A stretch of 64,000 bases of DNA from Bullifex porci (GTDB lineage: Bacteria > Spirochaetota > Spirochaetia > Sphaerochaetales > Sphaerochaetaceae). Made by a program: the position numbers and the translations under genes. Every line of letters begins with the position of its first letter. Within the stretch, counting starts at the first letter, position 1. The notes beneath the pieces were generated by a model, which saw only the letters and a program-made list of their open reading frames with translations, was not told the DNA's origin and searched no databases. Positions 1 through 8,575 of the stretch are shown piece after piece. Location: contig NZ_VUNN01000001.1 in the NCBI RefSeq assembly GCF_009695635.1, positions 186,001 to 250,000 on the forward strand, read 5' to 3'.

Positions 1-358
1 CAACACCAAAGGATTCTCTTACTAGAAGCTTATTCTTAAATGAAAGTGTTCCATTAGTGATAGATATTAAGCTAACTAAAAGAATTGCATAACCTAGTCC
101 TCCAATCTGGAATAGGCTCATTAGTACAATTTGACCAAACAGCGTTAGAGTTGAGCATATTTCAATTGGTGATAATCCTGTAACACACACAGCAGAGGTT
201 GCTATAAATAAAGCATCAATTGGAGATATAGTTTTAGTAGCTGAGAAGGGAAGCATTAGAAGAAATGTCCCTAAAAGGATAATACAAAAAAATCCTAAAG
301 CTAAAAGCAAGGATGATGGCAGCTTTTTAAGCTTTTGATGTATGTGTGAAATACCCAT
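1..358 (-). CDS. ktrB: KtrB/TrkH-type potassium uptake channel subunit, 5' part
   Basis: This is the first 119 codons of an inner-membrane K+ transporter that runs off the window edge. A hydrophobic helix lies at residues 17-37. It is followed by a pore loop with the selectivity-filter-like stretch SAVCVTGL (55-62) and then QIGGLG (84-89), the usual order in the first pore repeat of the Trk/Ktr superfamily. The ATG at 358 has no Shine-Dalgarno; instead a perfect TATAAT (366-371, minus strand) ends seven bases upstream, which suggests a leaderless message. It is divergent from galM. The partner KtrA/TrkA would be expected beyond the left edge. The family call is firm; Ktr versus Trk cannot be settled from this fragment. 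Confidence 0.85.
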   Translation of the reverse strand, partial: MGISHIHQKLKKLPSSLLLALGFFCIILLGTFLLMLPFSATKTISPIDALFIATSAVCVTGLSPIEICSTLTLFGQIVLMSLFQIGGLGYAILLVSLISITNGTLSFKNKLLVRESFGV

Positions 359-402
359 GAAAGCTATTATAGCTTTTTTTTAATTTAATGTATAAGTATT
401 TG

Positions 403-430
403 TTGTTTAAGAATGAAAAGTGCGTAAAAT
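403..430 (+). promoter_or_regulatory. probable sigma-70 promoter of galM-udk
   Basis: TTGTTT at 403-408 is followed after 16 bases by TAAAAT at 425-430. A good GGAGG ribosome site and the galM ATG come next, so this promoter makes a conventional short leader. This contrasts with the leaderless-looking ktrB start on the other strand. Confidence 0.5.
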
Positions 431-447
431 ATTAGTGGAGGTTAAAT

Positions 448-1413
448 ATGTTTGGAACACTTCAAGATAATAGAGAAGTAGAAAAAATTACTATTAAAGA
501 TGGTAACTGTGAAGTATCAATCCTTACACTTGGCGCTATAATTCAGTCCTTTAAATATAAATTATCAGATGGATCTGTTAGAGAAATCATTTCAGGAAGT
601 GATTACTTAGATAGCTATGTCGATGATTCAACATATAAGGGCCAGATAGTTGCTCCATTTGCTAATAGAATTAGAAACGCAACCTTTTCTATGAAAAATG
701 AAACATATAAATTAGAAAGGAATAATGGAAAAAATAATCTTCATAGTGGTAGTGCAAATACTGGATATGATGTTTGGAATGTTTTATTCAAAACGCCTAA
801 TGGTGTTGTATTAAATACCTCTACTAAGCATCTAGGTGGTGGTTTCCCTGGTAATATTGGTATTACTGTAAAGTACACATTATCAAATAATACACTTTCG
901 ATTAATTATACTATGTCAGCTGATAGAGATTGTGTAATTAATCCTACTAACCACGTCTATTTTAACTTAAATGGTGAAAATAGTGATGCACGTGAACAAA
1001 GCATCATGATTGATGCAGATAGATATACAAGAACAGATGAAGATTTAATCCCTCTATCTGTTGATCCTGTTAATGAGGATTATGATTTTAGGACTATGAG
1101 GAGAATTAGAGATAGAAGAGATGGTATATATGATACCTGCTACGAGCTTAATTCTGGTAGAGCTGCTATTTTAAGAGGAGATGACCTCGAAATGACAGTT
1201 ACTACAGATAGACCTTGTATACAGCTATATACTGGAGAGTTCTTTGATTCTCGAAAGGCAAGAGGAAATGGTGGTGCGTTTGCGGCTTTAGCTCTTGAAA
1301 CTAGTTCCCACATAGATCCAATGAATTGCGATAGAATTGAGGAGGTACTGCTAAAGCATGGTGAGATTTTCAGATCCATAACCTCCTATTCTCTAAAGGA
1401 GATTAAGAAATGA
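448..1413 (+). CDS. galM: aldose 1-epimerase (mutarotase)
   Basis: Interconverts the alpha and beta anomers of aldohexoses in the cytoplasm, the entry step to galactose and glucose use. The 321-residue length fits the family. The sugar-binding His lies in LHSG (H99), the catalytic acid His in NHVYFNL (H169), and the catalytic base is Glu284 in LALETSSH. A GGAGG site precedes the ATG by eight bases. The stop overlaps the udk start (ATGA), so the two are translationally coupled. A second, more distant epimerase-family gene (LacX type) lies at 18146-19003. The family is sure; substrate preference is not known. Confidence 0.9.
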   Translation: MFGTLQDNREVEKITIKDGNCEVSILTLGAIIQSFKYKLSDGSVREIISGSDYLDSYVDDSTYKGQIVAPFANRIRNATFSMKNETYKLERNNGKNNLHSGSANTGYDVWNVLFKTPNGVVLNTSTKHLGGGFPGNIGITVKYTLSNNTLSINYTMSADRDCVINPTNHVYFNLNGENSDAREQSIMIDADRYTRTDEDLIPLSVDPVNEDYDFRTMRRIRDRRDGIYDTCYELNSGRAAILRGDDLEMTVTTDRPCIQLYTGEFFDSRKARGNGGAFAALALETSSHIDPMNCDRIEEVLLKHGEIFRSITSYSLKEIKK

Positions 1414-2024
1414 ATGTAAAGCTCATCGGTATTACTGGTGGCTCCGGTAGTGGTAAAAGTACAGTAGTAAGAAAGATTTCAGAGGCTCATCCTGATAGTA
1501 TTTGTATTGCTCAGGATAATTACTATAAAAGTGCTTCCTTTGTAAATAACCATAATATTTTGGCGTTTAACTTTGACCATCCAGATGCCTTTGATATGGA
1601 TTTGATGGTTGAAAATCTTAAGGATCTAAAGGCTGGTAAGGCTATTGATATGCCTCAATATGACTTTGTTAAGCACCAAAGAAAGCCAGAAACAAAGCAT
1701 ATTGAGCCTAAAACAATTATAATTGTTGATGGCTTGATGGTACTTTACGATAAGAGAATTAGAGATTTACTGGATTTAAAGCTCTTTGTTGATACTCCAT
1801 CTGATATTCGCTTTGTTCGTCGTTTACAGCGTGATATTAAGGAAAGAGGTAGAACAGTTGAGTCTGTAGTTGAGCAATATATAAATGTTGTTAGACCAGG
1901 ACACTTTAACTTTATCGAGCCTTGTAAGGAATATGCTGATCTTATTATCCCTGAGGGAGGATATAATGAGCATGCATTGGATGTAATAATTAAGTACATT
2001 CAAACTGTTGCTAACCAGCTTTAA
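1410..2024 (+). CDS. udk: uridine kinase family protein
   Basis: Phosphorylates uridine/cytidine to the monophosphate in pyrimidine salvage. The P-loop GGSGSGKST is at residues 10-18, followed by the nucleoside-site signature AQDNYYKS and NFDHPDAFD. VDGLMVL and an Arg-rich lid segment (RFVRRLQRDIKERGR) come next. At 204 residues it is a normal-length Udk without a fused UPRT domain. It overlaps galM by four bases at its start. Its stop shares the tetranucleotide TTAA with the stop of convergent yidD, so no terminator separates them. A related phosphoribulokinase/uridine-kinase-family activity cannot be excluded. Confidence 0.88.
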   Translation: MNVKLIGITGGSGSGKSTVVRKISEAHPDSICIAQDNYYKSASFVNNHNILAFNFDHPDAFDMDLMVENLKDLKAGKAIDMPQYDFVKHQRKPETKHIEPKTIIIVDGLMVLYDKRIRDLLDLKLFVDTPSDIRFVRRLQRDIKERGRTVESVVEQYINVVRPGHFNFIEPCKEYADLIIPEGGYNEHALDVIIKYIQTVANQL

Positions 2025-2302
2025 TTTTTCTTTTTAAAAATAATAAATTGTTCTTTAATTTGCTTAAAGGAAAAGCTTTCTGGGACCTCATCTACACCTC
2101 CTAGAAAGCTATTTCTACATCTAAGGAGTCTAGAGGCTCCTAATATAGTTCCTTTTATAATTCCATGCTTTTCAACTGCTTGAATAAAATAGCTACTACA
2201 GGTAGGTATATAACGACACTTACCTATACCCATGATTGGAGATAGATAGAGACGATAAAAATATATTGGAATTAAGAATATCTGTCTAAGGATTCTCTTC
2301 AT
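2021..2302 (-). CDS. yidD: membrane protein insertion efficiency factor YidD
   Basis: Small (93 aa) amphipathic protein that assists YidC in inserting inner-membrane proteins. The family signature is clear: an N-terminal amphipathic helix, YRLYLSP, then CRYIPTCSSYFIQAVEKHG and LLRCRNSFLGGVDEVP, with the three conserved Cys. I place the start at the ATG at 2302 rather than further upstream because residue 1 then matches the family and a promoter (TTGCAA, 17 bp, TACTGT) ends seven bases before it. A GAGGG sits directly against the ATG. It lies apart from rnpA/yidC, which are its usual neighbours. Confidence 0.92.
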   Translation of the reverse strand: MKRILRQIFLIPIYFYRLYLSPIMGIGKCRYIPTCSSYFIQAVEKHGIIKGTILGASRLLRCRNSFLGGVDEVPESFSFKQIKEQFIIFKKKN

Positions 2303-2309
2303 TACCCTC

Positions 2310-2362
2310 ACAGTAAGATGTTTTTTCTTTTGTTGCAACACACCACTCTTTGAAAGTATCAT
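2310..2362. promoter_or_regulatory. back-to-back promoters sharing one palindromic -35 (yidD and yqeC)
   Basis: TTGCAA at 2333-2338 is its own reverse complement. Leftward it is followed after 17 bp by TACTGT (2310-2315), seven bases before the yidD ATG. Rightward it is followed after 18 bp by TATCAT (2357-2362), seven bases before the yqeC ATG. The same hexamer can therefore serve as -35 for both genes. Confidence 0.6.
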
Positions 2363-2369
2363 CAAATAT

Positions 2370-3062
2370 ATGAAGTTAAGTGATAGGTTGATAGATTCTC
2401 TTTATAGCGGTGAGCATAGTGTTATTTCAGTTAGCGGGGCAGGTGGAAAGACCTCAACGTTAAGGTTGTTAGCAAAAAAATTTAAAGAAAGGGGACTTTC
2501 TGTTTTAATTACTACGACAACTAAATTCCAAGGTCCAAAGCAATTTGATTGGGATTGTGATTACTATTACTCAGATGAGGCTAGTGTCTTAAACCATGAA
2601 GTAAAGAAGGGGAAGGCTGTATATTTTGCACACTTTAATTTAGTTGATATGAAAAAATATACATCTCCACGTTTAGAGATTTTATCAATATTAGTAAATA
2701 GATTTGATGTAACAATAATAGAAGCAGATGGATCTAAGATGCTTCCTTTAAAGCTTCATAGTGAAAGAGACCCTGTAATAATTGATGAAACTACTGCAAC
2801 CTTAGCAATTATGGGTGCCTCTGCATTAGGGTGTAGCAAGGATAATGTATGCTTCGGTTTAGATGGTGAAGGTATTGTTGATATAGAATTTTATCAAGAG
2901 CTAATAGACAATAGAGAAGGAGTTTTAAAGAGAGCTAAAGGAAAAACATTAATCTTAATAAATGGGTGTGATGCTGTAGAGAATAGAAATGCTTTTCTTT
3001 CTCTTCATGCTCCTTGCCCAATTATCTTAGGTTCAATATTAAAGGATGAAATATATGTTTGA
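2370..3062 (+). CDS. yqeC: YqeC-like ATPase, selenium-dependent molybdenum hydroxylase maturation
   Basis: Putative P-loop protein of the YqeC family, linked by comparative genomics to maturation of selenium-dependent molybdenum hydroxylases. The N-terminal VISVSGAGGKTSTLRLLAK (about residues 18-36) is the nucleotide-binding loop, followed by ITTTTKF. The middle carries IIEADGSKMLPLKLH, the acidic family signature. At 230 residues it has family length. It has no Shine-Dalgarno and a -10 box seven bases before the ATG, so it may be leaderless. It is first gene of a six-gene run and overlaps the next gene, with which it functionally belongs. No molybdenum hydroxylase or selD is visible in the window. 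The biochemical role of the family is inferred, not proven. Confidence 0.82.
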   Translation: MKLSDRLIDSLYSGEHSVISVSGAGGKTSTLRLLAKKFKERGLSVLITTTTKFQGPKQFDWDCDYYYSDEASVLNHEVKKGKAVYFAHFNLVDMKKYTSPRLEILSILVNRFDVTIIEADGSKMLPLKLHSERDPVIIDETTATLAIMGASALGCSKDNVCFGLDGEGIVDIEFYQELIDNREGVLKRAKGKTLILINGCDAVENRNAFLSLHAPCPIILGSILKDEIYV

Positions 3063-4542
3063 AATTGCTTCTAAGCTTGAGAGCTTAAATTTATCCTTTG
3101 CATTAGTTACTATCGTAAAAACTAAGGGAATAGTTCCTAGAAAGAGTGGAAGAATGGTTGTACTTCCAGATGGCTCTTCATATGGAACTGTCGGTGGTGG
3201 TGACTTAGAAAGAAATGCAATAAAAGAGACACAGCTTGCATTTAAAGCTAAAGAGAATAGATATATTTCTCATAAGCTTCCAAAGGGGGAGGTTGAGATG
3301 GTTATAGATTTAGTAAAGATGAATAGAAAGCTATATATAATTGGATATGGACACGTTGGAAAAGCTATTGGAAAGCTTATGTATGATTGTGGATATAGTA
3401 TCCACATCCTAGATAGAGAGGAAAAGGTGTGTCCATATGCTGCAGCTATAAAAATTGCAAATAGCTGGGATAAGCTATTAGAGGGCATAGAGCTTGATGA
3501 GGATTGTGCAGTAGTAATTACTACACATGAAAAGGAAGAGATTTTAAAGCACTTAGATTTATCAAAGGCTTTTTATGTTGGTTTTTTATCATCAAGAGCT
3601 GGTGCGATAAAGTATGAACCAAATTATTTTGTTCCTATGGGCCTTGATATTGGAGCTGAAAATCCTGAGGAGATAGCAATTAGTGTTGCCGCTGAGATAT
3701 TAAAGACTGAGAATAAAAAGAGTGGTGTAAGTATATCTAGAGATATTAGAAAGTGTATTCTAGTTCGTGGATGTGGTGATTTAGCTACTGCTGTTATGAT
3801 AAGGCTACACAATGCGGGCTATAATGTTCTTGGAGTTGATTTAGAAAAGCCTACTCAAATTAGAAGAAATGTTAGCTTTGCTGAAGCAATCTATGAGGGT
3901 GAAATGAGTGTCATGGGTGTTAAAGCAAAGAAAATAAATAATGTTGAGGAGCGTTTTGACCTTTGGAAGGATAGTATTATTCCAATATTAGTAGATGAGA
4001 AGCTTGAGAAGCTAAATGAAATAAAGCCTGCTGTAATTATTGATGCAATAATTGCAAAGAGAAATTTAGGAACTAAGCTTGATATGGCACCTCTTGTAAT
4101 TGCACTTGGACCTGGCTTTGAGGCTGGTGTTGATTGCCATATTGTAATTGAAACTAATAGAGGACACTCCTTAGGTCAAATTATTAAAAAGGGAAGAGCT
4201 CAAGATAATACAGGTATCCCAGGCTTAATTATGGGCTATGGAAAGGAAAGAGTATTACGAAGTCCTTGTAAGGGTGTGTTTAAGGGAGTTAAGACCTTTG
4301 GCGATATAGTTAAAAAGGGCGATGTAATTGCTTATGTCGATGAAACTCCAATTTTAGCTACAATCGATGGAATGGTTAGAGGTATGCTTAGAAGTAATCT
4401 TGAGGTAACTGAGGGCTTTAAGGTTGCTGATATAGACCCAAGAGGAGAGGGCATTAAATATAATGAGCCTAGCGATAAGGCTAGAGCTATTGCAGGTGGA
4501 GTTCTTGAGGCTGTTGATTCATTTTTCAATAGAGCAATGTAA
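3055..4542 (+). CDS. yqeB: XdhC-YqeB fusion, selenium-dependent molybdenum hydroxylase system protein
   Basis: Two domains are joined. The N-terminal part resembles XdhC, with GTVGGGDLER near the front and a Rossmann stretch LYIIGYGHVGKAIG in the middle. The C-terminal part is YqeB-like, with ILVRGCGDLATAVMIRL, an N-terminal nucleotide fold, and GPGFEAGVDCHIVIET. The combined form is known in selenium-dependent molybdenum hydroxylase operons of Firmicutes and enterobacteria, where XdhC-like domains handle the molybdopterin cofactor. I prefer the ATG at 3055 to the one at 3046 because AGGA ends eight bases before it; the start lies inside the end of yqeC. The target enzyme is not nearby, so its partner must be elsewhere or lost. 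Confidence 0.83.
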   Translation: MFEIASKLESLNLSFALVTIVKTKGIVPRKSGRMVVLPDGSSYGTVGGGDLERNAIKETQLAFKAKENRYISHKLPKGEVEMVIDLVKMNRKLYIIGYGHVGKAIGKLMYDCGYSIHILDREEKVCPYAAAIKIANSWDKLLEGIELDEDCAVVITTHEKEEILKHLDLSKAFYVGFLSSRAGAIKYEPNYFVPMGLDIGAENPEEIAISVAAEILKTENKKSGVSISRDIRKCILVRGCGDLATAVMIRLHNAGYNVLGVDLEKPTQIRRNVSFAEAIYEGEMSVMGVKAKKINNVEERFDLWKDSIIPILVDEKLEKLNEIKPAVIIDAIIAKRNLGTKLDMAPLVIALGPGFEAGVDCHIVIETNRGHSLGQIIKKGRAQDNTGIPGLIMGYGKERVLRSPCKGVFKGVKTFGDIVKKGDVIAYVDETPILATIDGMVRGMLRSNLEVTEGFKVADIDPRGEGIKYNEPSDKARAIAGGVLEAVDSFFNRAM

Positions 4543-4578
4543 TTGTTAAAAGATATAAAAAGGAATATGCTTTTTAAT

Positions 4579-5847
4579 ATGGAAACACAACAAAGGATTA
4601 AGGATGTAAGAAGGAGTGCTCTTACTCTTTCTTTGATGAGTGATCAAGAGAGAAATTCTTTAATCGATAAAATTAAAGATGCATTAGATTCTAATAGAGA
4701 ATATTTGATTGAAGAAAATAAAAAGGATTTATTTAGTGCTAAGGAAAAGGGAATTAGTGATTCTGTTTTGCATCGTTTAGTCTTTGATGATTCAAAAATT
4801 AATTCCTGTATATCATCACTAATAGCAGTAAAGAAGCTTGAATGCCCTACAGGTAAGATAATAGCTAAAAGAGAGCTCGATGAGGGATTGATACTTGAAA
4901 AGGTTACTTACCCGCTTGGTGTTATTGGTATGGTATTTGAAGCTCGTCCTGATGCGATGGTTCAAATTATATCGCTCGCATTAAAAAGTGGAAATGGAAT
5001 AATTCTAAAGGGTGGAAGTGAAGCATTTAACACAAATAGAGCAATTAGAAAAGTTATCCATGAGAAGCTAAAGAGTGATGATTACATATTACTTTTGGAG
5101 AGTCATCAGGATGTAGATGATATGCTTAAAATGGATAAGGATATCGATTTAATTATTCCTAGAGGCTCAAATAAATTTGTTAAGTATTGTATGGACCATA
5201 CAAATATTCCTGTAATGGGGCATGCTGATGGTATTTGCTCAATCTATGTCTCTGATAAGGCTGATTTAGCGCTTGCAACTCCTATAATTGTTGATAGTAA
5301 AATACAATACCCTGCTGCCTGTAATGCAGTTGAGACAATATTGGTTAATAATAATATTGCTTCATCATACCTTCCTGTTTTAAAGAAGGCTTTAGAGGAG
5401 AAGGGTGTAAAAATTCATGGTGATGAAGAGGTAAGCGCTATTATCGATTGTATTCCTTCATCAGAGGATGAGTATGATAGAGAGTATTTAGCTTTAGAGC
5501 TTAATATTAAGATTGTTGGGTCTATCGAGGAGGCAATAAATCATATTGCTGCTCATTCCTCTCACCATACAGATTGTATAATAAGTACAGATCAAAAGGA
5601 AATTGATACTTTCTATTCATCTGTTGATTCAGCAGATGTATTTTCAAACTGCTCAACTCGTTTTGCAGATGGCTTTAGATTTGGTCTAGGTGCTGAGGTT
5701 GGTATTTCAACTGGTAAGCTACATGCTAGAGGTCCTGTAGGTCTTGAAGGACTAACTACATATAAATATCAGCTAAGCGGTAGTGGTCAAATAGTAAAGG
5801 ATTATGCAGCTGGCACTAAACAATTTACTCATAAGGAGCTAATGTAA
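4579..5847 (+). CDS. proA: glutamate-5-semialdehyde dehydrogenase
   Basis: Second step of proline synthesis: reduces gamma-glutamyl phosphate to the semialdehyde with NADPH. The catalytic Cys is in PAACNAVETILV, FEARPDAMVQI marks the cofactor cleft, and SGNGIILKGGSEA precedes a glycine-rich loop. It is about 422 aa, as usual. The open frame extends back to a TTG at 4543 and an ATG at 4567. I chose 4579 because METQQRIKDVRRSAL aligns with the family N-terminus, but AGGA at 4561-4564 is not ideally spaced for any choice. The stop overlaps the proB ATG (TAATG). The gene order A-B is the reverse of the common B-A. Confidence 0.93.
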   Translation: METQQRIKDVRRSALTLSLMSDQERNSLIDKIKDALDSNREYLIEENKKDLFSAKEKGISDSVLHRLVFDDSKINSCISSLIAVKKLECPTGKIIAKRELDEGLILEKVTYPLGVIGMVFEARPDAMVQIISLALKSGNGIILKGGSEAFNTNRAIRKVIHEKLKSDDYILLLESHQDVDDMLKMDKDIDLIIPRGSNKFVKYCMDHTNIPVMGHADGICSIYVSDKADLALATPIIVDSKIQYPAACNAVETILVNNNIASSYLPVLKKALEEKGVKIHGDEEVSAIIDCIPSSEDEYDREYLALELNIKIVGSIEEAINHIAAHSSHHTDCIISTDQKEIDTFYSSVDSADVFSNCSTRFADGFRFGLGAEVGISTGKLHARGPVGLEGLTTYKYQLSGSGQIVKDYAAGTKQFTHKELM

Positions 5848-6974
5848 TGCGAGATTTTTCCTCCTTTAAAAGAGTTGTTGTTAAGGTTGGTACCAATTTA
5901 CTATCTTCTGCCGATGGAATTGATGAAAGCAGAATAAATAAGCTATGTGCTCAAATTGCTAAGCTAAGGGAGATGGGCTTTCAGGTTCTACTCGTTACAT
6001 CTGGAGCTATTGGTCTTGGAGCTAAGGAAATAAAGCATAAAAATAGAGTAGTTCATATTCCAATTCGCCAAGCCTGTGCAGCGATTGGACAACCAATATT
6101 GATGGATCATTATAGGAGGGCCTTCAGTGAGCATCATATAGTATGCTCTCAGGTTCTATTAACTAGAAATGATTTAAATAATAGAAAGACTTATAATAAT
6201 TTAAGAAGCAGTGTTTCTACTCTATTAGCACTTGGAATTGTACCGATATTTAATGAAAACGATGTAATTTCAACTGCTGAAATAGGTTCTGCCTTTGGTG
6301 ATAACGATAGAATGAGTGCAATGGTTGCATCAAAAATCGATGCAGATTTATTAATATTACTTACCGATATTGATGGCTTATATACTGGTAATCCAAAAAT
6401 AGATAAAAAGGCTGTTTTAATTAAGGATATTAATAAGATAGATCAAACAATTATGGCATATGCAAAGGGTGCGGGCTCAACCTTCTCAACAGGTGGTATG
6501 AAGACTAAGCTTTTAGCTGCATCAATTGCATCTATGGCATATTGTGGAACTATCATTGCTTCTGGTTATGTTGAGGATGTATTAATTAAAATTATGAATG
6601 GAGAGGAGATAGGTAGCTATATCCATCCTGGAAGACGCCTAAACCAAAGAGAGCGTTGGATAATTAATAATTCTCATGTTGGAACGATTGTTGTTGATGA
6701 AGGTGCAAGACAGGCTCTATTTGGTCATAGAAGCCTACTACCTTCTGGAATAATTAAGGTCGAAGGAATTTGGGAAGAGGGGGACGTTGTTGCAATAGCA
6801 GGCCCAGATGGAAGACTATTTGCAAAGGCTGTTCCATATTTTAATTCTACTGAGGTTGCTTTGATGATGGGACATAAAACTCATGAAATCGAGGCAATAT
6901 TAGGAGAAGGTAAAAAAGATTGTATCTTTAGACCTGAGGATGTGGTATTTTTAAACGATGCAGAGTCATTATAG
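5847..6974 (+). CDS. proB: glutamate 5-kinase with C-terminal PUA domain
   Basis: First, feedback-controlled step of proline synthesis. The amino-acid kinase fold runs from VVVKVGTNLL (about residue 10) through LLVTSGAIGLG, NENDVIS and FGDNDRMSAMVA to LLTDIDGLYTGNP, followed by FSTGGMKTKLLAA. Residues about 275-360 form a PUA domain (GTIVVDEGARQAL... GIIKVEGIWEEGDVVAI), as in the long bacterial form. It overlaps proA by one base and the next gene by 17 bases. proC, which completes the pathway, is in a different operon at 11305-12087. Confidence 0.94.
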   Translation: MRDFSSFKRVVVKVGTNLLSSADGIDESRINKLCAQIAKLREMGFQVLLVTSGAIGLGAKEIKHKNRVVHIPIRQACAAIGQPILMDHYRRAFSEHHIVCSQVLLTRNDLNNRKTYNNLRSSVSTLLALGIVPIFNENDVISTAEIGSAFGDNDRMSAMVASKIDADLLILLTDIDGLYTGNPKIDKKAVLIKDINKIDQTIMAYAKGAGSTFSTGGMKTKLLAASIASMAYCGTIIASGYVEDVLIKIMNGEEIGSYIHPGRRLNQRERWIINNSHVGTIVVDEGARQALFGHRSLLPSGIIKVEGIWEEGDVVAIAGPDGRLFAKAVPYFNSTEVALMMGHKTHEIEAILGEGKKDCIFRPEDVVFLNDAESL

Positions 6975-7878
6975 AACAGAAATAAGAAAACAAGATATTG
7001 GCATGCGTATCTCTGCACTCTATAGACAGCAGCAGCTATCTATTGGAATCTTTGATGTGTCTAGTGTCGATGAGCTTAAGGAAACTATAGATTGGTACAT
7101 TCAAAATATGAATTGTGCTATTCATGTTATTATGCAGGAGGATAGGTTTGAGGAGTACTCCTTTGGAGAGCTCTATCCTGATGTATCCTTTATTCTTTTT
7201 AAATCCTTAGTAAGCCTCGGAGAGCAGATAAATGTCTTTGCTAATGAGTGCTATGCTACATATTTCTTAGTTGTTCGCTCTGATATCCAAATTATTGGTT
7301 TTACTGGCTCTTCATTACTAAGTCTAATGCAGGATAAGAGACATCCTGCATGTATTACTCCTATTATGCTTAACTGCGATATGGAGGTTCTACCAACAAT
7401 AAGAAAGCCTTATATTAAGGGGCGTGAGCTATGTCCACTTTCCTTTGAGCCACCACTCGAAATAGGGCAGACAGTATTAAATCTATATCCAGTTATGGGT
7501 CTTGGGCTCTATGATAGAGCGCTGTTTCAGCGTCTTAGAGGTTTTGACCAAGAGATTATGGGAGAGTATTACCAGCTACTTGATTTAGGAATTAGAATGC
7601 ACCTCTTTGGCTACTGCATTTTAACATTCTCTGATTTCGCTATTCGTTTTTCTACTAAGCATTCAATAATTGAGGATAGAACTCAATGTGAGGGTATGGA
7701 AAGATGCTATACTAGAGCTTTATCAATTCATAGAATAGCTGGTAAGAATGTAGTAGAGAAGTGGAAGCCTTATGTTGATAAGAAGCTTTTAAAGGAAGAG
7801 GTTAAGAGTAAGCAGGTTATTTTACAAAAAACAGATTTCTTCACCTTAATTAAGGATTGGGACCATGAAGAAAATTAA
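6958..7878 (+). CDS. glycosyltransferase family 2-like protein, function unknown
   Basis: A 306-residue cytoplasmic protein with no signal or membrane helix. The C-terminal half reads like the acceptor side of a GT-A glycosyltransferase: NCDMEVLPTI could hold the DxD-type metal site, and GLGLYDRALFQRLRGFDQEI followed by DLGIRMHLFGY resembles the usual 'mold-breaking Phe-Asp' and 'rLrr-G' region of family 2 enzymes. The N-terminal half is less typical, so an inactive or divergent relative is possible. It overlaps proB by 17 bases and the amidase gene by 14 bases, so it is certainly co-translated with them; a link to envelope sugars is only suggested by the amidase neighbour. Confidence 0.5.
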   Translation: MQSHYRTEIRKQDIGMRISALYRQQQLSIGIFDVSSVDELKETIDWYIQNMNCAIHVIMQEDRFEEYSFGELYPDVSFILFKSLVSLGEQINVFANECYATYFLVVRSDIQIIGFTGSSLLSLMQDKRHPACITPIMLNCDMEVLPTIRKPYIKGRELCPLSFEPPLEIGQTVLNLYPVMGLGLYDRALFQRLRGFDQEIMGEYYQLLDLGIRMHLFGYCILTFSDFAIRFSTKHSIIEDRTQCEGMERCYTRALSIHRIAGKNVVEKWKPYVDKKLLKEEVKSKQVILQKTDFFTLIKDWDHEEN

Positions 7879-8575
7879 TCTTTTCTTAATTCTCTTTATT
7901 TTTATTTCATCCTTTTTATTTGCAAATCCCTTTAGTGGAAATGTATCTCTTATTGTTATTGATGCAGGACATGGTGGTAAGGATCCAGGTGCTTTAAGTG
8001 GGGAAATAAATGAAAAGGATATTGTCCTTGCAGTTTCTAAATATTTATATGATAACCTAAAGAGTGATTATAATTGTGTATTAACAAGAGATAATGATAT
8101 CTTTCTAGAGCTTCAGGAACGCTGTGATATCGCAAATAGCCAAGCCTTTGATGTTAATGGATACCCAATATTTATCTCAATTCATGTTAATGCAGCTACC
8201 TCAGAAAGTGCAAATGGATTTGAGCTCTATATAAAGGATGATGAGAAAAAGCTATCTCTTCTTTCAAAAGCTACATCCTCAACTCTTATTAGCAAATACT
8301 CTTCATACAATAATATTATGGTTAATCAATATATAAATAAGGTAAATGAGTATCTTGCTTCTACTATTGAAAGCTCTATAAAAAGAGCCTTCCCTCTATA
8401 TAAAAACCGTGGGATTAAGGAAGGAAATTTATATGTTTTAAACCAAACCTTTATGCCTGCAGTTCTAATAGAGCTTGGCTTTATTACTAATTCAGATGAT
8501 AGAAGTAATTTAATTAATCCAGAATGGCAGAAAAAAATGGCAGATGCTATTGCATCGGCCATTAGATCACTTTAA
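7865..8575 (+). CDS. N-acetylmuramoyl-L-alanine amidase (Amidase_3)
   Basis: Periplasmic zinc amidase that cleaves the stem peptide from muramic acid during cell separation. A signal peptide spans residues 1-20 (lysine pair, hydrophobic core, ending FAN). Zn ligands are in VIDAGHGGKDPGA and SIHVNA; the catalytic Glu is in VLIELGFITN near the C terminus. There is no AMIN or LysM domain, so it is the minimal 236-residue form. The start lies 14 bases inside the previous gene, and its stop shares TTAA with the stop of convergent pncB. AmiA, AmiB or AmiC equivalence cannot be judged. Confidence 0.92.
   Translation: MKKINLFLILFIFISSFLFANPFSGNVSLIVIDAGHGGKDPGALSGEINEKDIVLAVSKYLYDNLKSDYNCVLTRDNDIFLELQERCDIANSQAFDVNGYPIFISIHVNAATSESANGFELYIKDDEKKLSLLSKATSSTLISKYSSYNNIMVNQYINKVNEYLASTIESSIKRAFPLYKNRGIKEGNLYVLNQTFMPAVLIELGFITNSDDRSNLINPEWQKKMADAIASAIRSL

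Noticed and set aside
359-380. Hairpin AAAGCTAT/ATAGCTTT followed by T run, looks like a terminator
   Set aside because: No plus-strand gene precedes it. The same bases form a perfect TATAAT seven bases before the ktrB ATG on the minus strand, so the symmetry is explained by the promoter.
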